7,331 nt of DNA from Anaerolineaceae bacterium 46_22. Its GTDB lineage: Bacteria > Chloroflexota > Anaerolineae > Anaerolineales > Anaerolineaceae. The notes beneath the pieces were generated by a model. That model did not search any database. It saw only the letters and a list, made by a program, of their open reading frames with translations, and was not told where the DNA came from. Location of the stretch: assembly GCA_001508595.1 (NCBI GenBank), contig LGHA01000062.1:1-7331 (forward strand), written 5' to 3'. Shown one piece after another: positions 5,782 to 7,331 of this stretch (the first letter of the stretch is position 1; each line of letters begins with the position of its first letter). Both the position numbers and the translations under genes were made by a program.

Positions 5782-7083
5782 TCATAATTCTTTTACGCCT
5801 GGTACTGTCTTTGCTTCGCCTCGGCGGACACCCAACATCATGAAAAATGCAAGTAAAAAGAAGAAAGGTGCAATGATCATCATCAAGCGGTAATCATTGT
5901 TGGCAAATTGAATGGTCCAGCCAAAAAGGACCGGGCCGAAGGTTGCTGCCAGTTGCGAAAAGAAATAATAAAGACCTGTGTAGGTGCCAATATGTTCGTC
6001 ATCAGTCATGTCCACCACCATCGGAAGTGAGTTTACGTTGATCATCGCCCATCCAATACCGGCAAACATCAATATGATTGAAAGTACATAAAATCCCGAC
6101 CCCATTAATGAGGCAAACTGTGTGGTCAGCACTTCGGTTGGGATGACATACATCAGGAGCACACAGGCAATCATAATCCAGATGCCCGTCATGATTACGT
6201 TTTTCCTTTTAAATTTACTGGCAAGGATTCCGGCTGGCACCGCCATAAGCATAAAGATCAAGCCAATGTATGAAATTTGGAATGCGGAATCACCGCCGTC
6301 AAGCCCGAGGTGGTTTACACCATATAAAGTGAAGAAGGTGTCAAGCGCATTGTAAGCGATAAACCAGAACAAAATTGCCAGAAGTATGAACATTGGGCTT
6401 TTGTCATTTTGAGTGAAGACATTCCCCAGGTTTTTCAATACCTTATTTTCCATTCCTGTTTCCTCGCCTTTATCAGCAAGGTGCAGCTTTGGCGAGATGT
6501 ATTCTTTTGGCTCACGCACAAAGATCAATACAAGAGCACCAGCGAGGATAACCAGGCCAGCAGCCAGGAAGAAAGGATAGCTGGGATTGATCCGATACAA
6601 AGGGCCGCCGATCAATGTTGCCAGCACGGTGCCCAATCCGCCCATCAGGTTGATCACGCCATTCGCCTGGGAGCGTTTGTTAGAAGGAGTGATATCGGGC
6701 ATGAGTGCAATAACGGGCGTTCGCCAGAATGCCATCGCAAGCAGCAATGTGATACAGCTGAAAATAAATAAGGGCAGGGCCTGTGCATTGGGGATCAGTC
6801 CGAACATGCCTGCTGCTAAAGGTGCGCCCACAACTACAAATGGCAACCGTCTCCCGATGGGTGAACGCAAACGATCGGAAAAAACGCCCAGTGGCGGTTG
6901 GATGATTAATGCTGCAATGTTGTCTAACACCATGATAAAGGAAATAAATCCTGCTTGCAGTCCGAAACGCTCATCCAGAAATAAAGGGACGAAGGCGTTA
7001 TAGACGGACCAAATTACACTGACACCAAAAAATCCAAACCCAAGTAAAAAAGTTTTCAAATAGCTCATTCGTTTTGTTTCCAT
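5782..7083 (-). CDS. MFS transporter, SLC45/GPH-like sugar:cation symporter type
   Basis: This 433-residue protein has about twelve hydrophobic stretches in two halves, joined by a polar central loop (about 190-230). The loop after helix 2 reads GVFSDRLRSPIGRRLP (66-81), the MFS A motif in the form seen in SLC45/GPH-like sugar symporters. A weaker copy, GILASKFKRKNV, lies at 285-296. The repeat halves are also visible as PDITPSNKRSQANGVINLMG (129-148) and MVVDMTDDEHIGTYTGLYYF (355-374). Transport of a sugar or glycoside with H+ or Na+ is a reasonable inference, but the substrate cannot be read from sequence. The ATG at 7083 has a GGAG site (7089-7092) with a 5-base spacer; the next Met (residue 7) lacks one. 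It starts 20 bases after trmD, suggesting cotranscription. No clear terminator follows, so some read-through into the importer operon is possible. Confidence 0.85.
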   Translation of the reverse strand: METKRMSYLKTFLLGFGFFGVSVIWSVYNAFVPLFLDERFGLQAGFISFIMVLDNIAALIIQPPLGVFSDRLRSPIGRRLPFVVVGAPLAAGMFGLIPNAQALPLFIFSCITLLLAMAFWRTPVIALMPDITPSNKRSQANGVINLMGGLGTVLATLIGGPLYRINPSYPFFLAAGLVILAGALVLIFVREPKEYISPKLHLADKGEETGMENKVLKNLGNVFTQNDKSPMFILLAILFWFIAYNALDTFFTLYGVNHLGLDGGDSAFQISYIGLIFMLMAVPAGILASKFKRKNVIMTGIWIMIACVLLMYVIPTEVLTTQFASLMGSGFYVLSIILMFAGIGWAMINVNSLPMVVDMTDDEHIGTYTGLYYFFSQLAATFGPVLFGWTIQFANNDYRLMMIIAPFFFLLAFFMMLGVRRGEAKTVPGVKEL

Positions 7084-7088
7084 GAAGT

Positions 7089-7092
7089 CTCC
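7089..7092 (-). promoter_or_regulatory. Ribosome binding site of the MFS gene
   Basis: GGAG on the minus strand lies 5 bases before the ATG at 7083, in the 20-base gap after trmD. It supports the first Met over the Met at residue 7. There is no room for a full promoter in the gap. Confidence 0.6.
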
Positions 7093-7103
7093 ATTTTTGT
7101 TGA

Positions 7104-7331
7104 TTAGCTTGGTTGTTGAGGGTGATAACCTATACTCTTTAAAAAAGCCAGGTCTTCCTGACTTAAATCAGCTTTGATAAGCAAATCAGGTCTTTGTTCA
7201 AGGGTGCGTCGTAAGGCTTCATGCCGCCGCCAGCGATCAATTTCAGCGTGGTTGCCCGAGAGAAGGACATCCGGTATGCCCCAGCCTCGAAATTCGGGCG
7301 GCCGGGTGTAATGAGGGTACTCAAGGATCCC
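7104..7331 (-). CDS. trmD: tRNA (guanine-N1)-methyltransferase, C-terminal part
   Basis: These are the last 75 residues of TrmD, the SPOUT-class enzyme that methylates N1 of G37 next to the anticodon in tRNAs reading CNN codons, using S-adenosylmethionine, and so prevents +1 frameshifts. The window opens within the conserved block [15 protein letters not shown], followed by [17 protein letters not shown] and [12 protein letters not shown], which are diagnostic. The small C-terminal helical domain that grips tRNA follows, ending in a short family-typical tail. The full protein is usually about 240-250 residues, so roughly the first two thirds, with most of the cofactor knot, is off the right edge. 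The stop is TAA at 7106-7104. No terminator is visible before the MFS gene. Confidence 0.95.
   Translation of the reverse strand, partial: GILEYPHYTRPPEFRGWGIPDVLLSGNHAEIDRWRRHEALRRTLEQRPDLLIKADLSQEDLAFLKSIGYHPQQPS

Noticed and set aside
5761..5784. Terminator for the MFS gene just after its stop codon
   Set aside because: The stem GCTT/AAGC has only four pairs and no T run follows on the minus strand, so it is better read as one of the paired operator-like sites.
6587..7003. Open frame of 138 codons on the plus strand inside the MFS gene
   Set aside because: It is the opposite-strand shadow of a well-supported membrane protein, has no recognisable motif, and its composition is what reversed hydrophobic codons give. 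The same applies to the other plus-strand frames across 495-7003.
7159..7170. Exact second copy of TGACTTAAATCA, also found at 359-370
   Set aside because: This copy is inside trmD coding sequence with no regulatory context. The low-complexity core makes a chance 12-mer match plausible.
1..7331. Mobile element, CRISPR array, defence system, tRNA or other RNA gene
   Set aside because: The genes pack tightly in one direction with housekeeping or transport functions. I saw no regular repeats with spacers, no transposase or integrase motif and no cloverleaf.

Overview
The window shows a compact stretch of bacterial chromosome in which every recognisable gene is read from the minus strand. Transcription order runs from high to low coordinates: the 3' end of trmD, an MFS transporter, a Bmp-family substrate-binding lipoprotein, a double-domain ABC ATPase, two ABC permeases, and the 5' end of a cysteine desulfurase gene. 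The lipobox protein with an acidic Glu/Pro tether, the moderate base composition and the overall style of the proteins recall Chloroflexota (Anaerolineae). This is an impression from protein style, not a phylogenetic result.

Region by region: 7104-7331 holds the last 75 residues of TrmD. A 433-residue MFS carrier (5782-7083) starts 20 bases after the trmD stop, so the two are probably cotranscribed. The 114-base gap 5668-5781 carries a good sigma-70-type promoter for the next operon, flanked by two nearly identical 13-base imperfect palindromes. The ABC operon follows: binding lipoprotein (4609-5667), ATPase (2953-4512), permease 1 (1657-2940) and permease 2 (380-1657). A hairpin at 320-355 looks like its terminator. 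Next come a probable promoter and the first 89 residues of a cysteine desulfurase (1-269).

The four ABC genes make a complete importer of the BmpA/NupABC/YufNOPQ type. The lipoprotein captures the substrate outside the membrane, two dissimilar permeases form the channel, and one fused ATPase drives transport. Purine or general nucleosides are the best substrate guess; riboflavin is an alternative because Treponema RfuABCD is built from the same families. A perfect 36-base palindrome sits between the lipoprotein gene and the ATPase gene. Together with the weak ribosome site of the ATPase gene, it suggests that the binding protein is made in excess over the membrane machine.

I do not see a clearly new system. 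The points most worth a second look are the paired 13-mer sites around the operon promoter, the perfect palindrome after the binding-protein gene, and the extra membrane domain at the N terminus of permease 2. No gene-free stretch exceeds 300 bases. I saw no RNA gene, CRISPR array, insertion sequence or known riboswitch.
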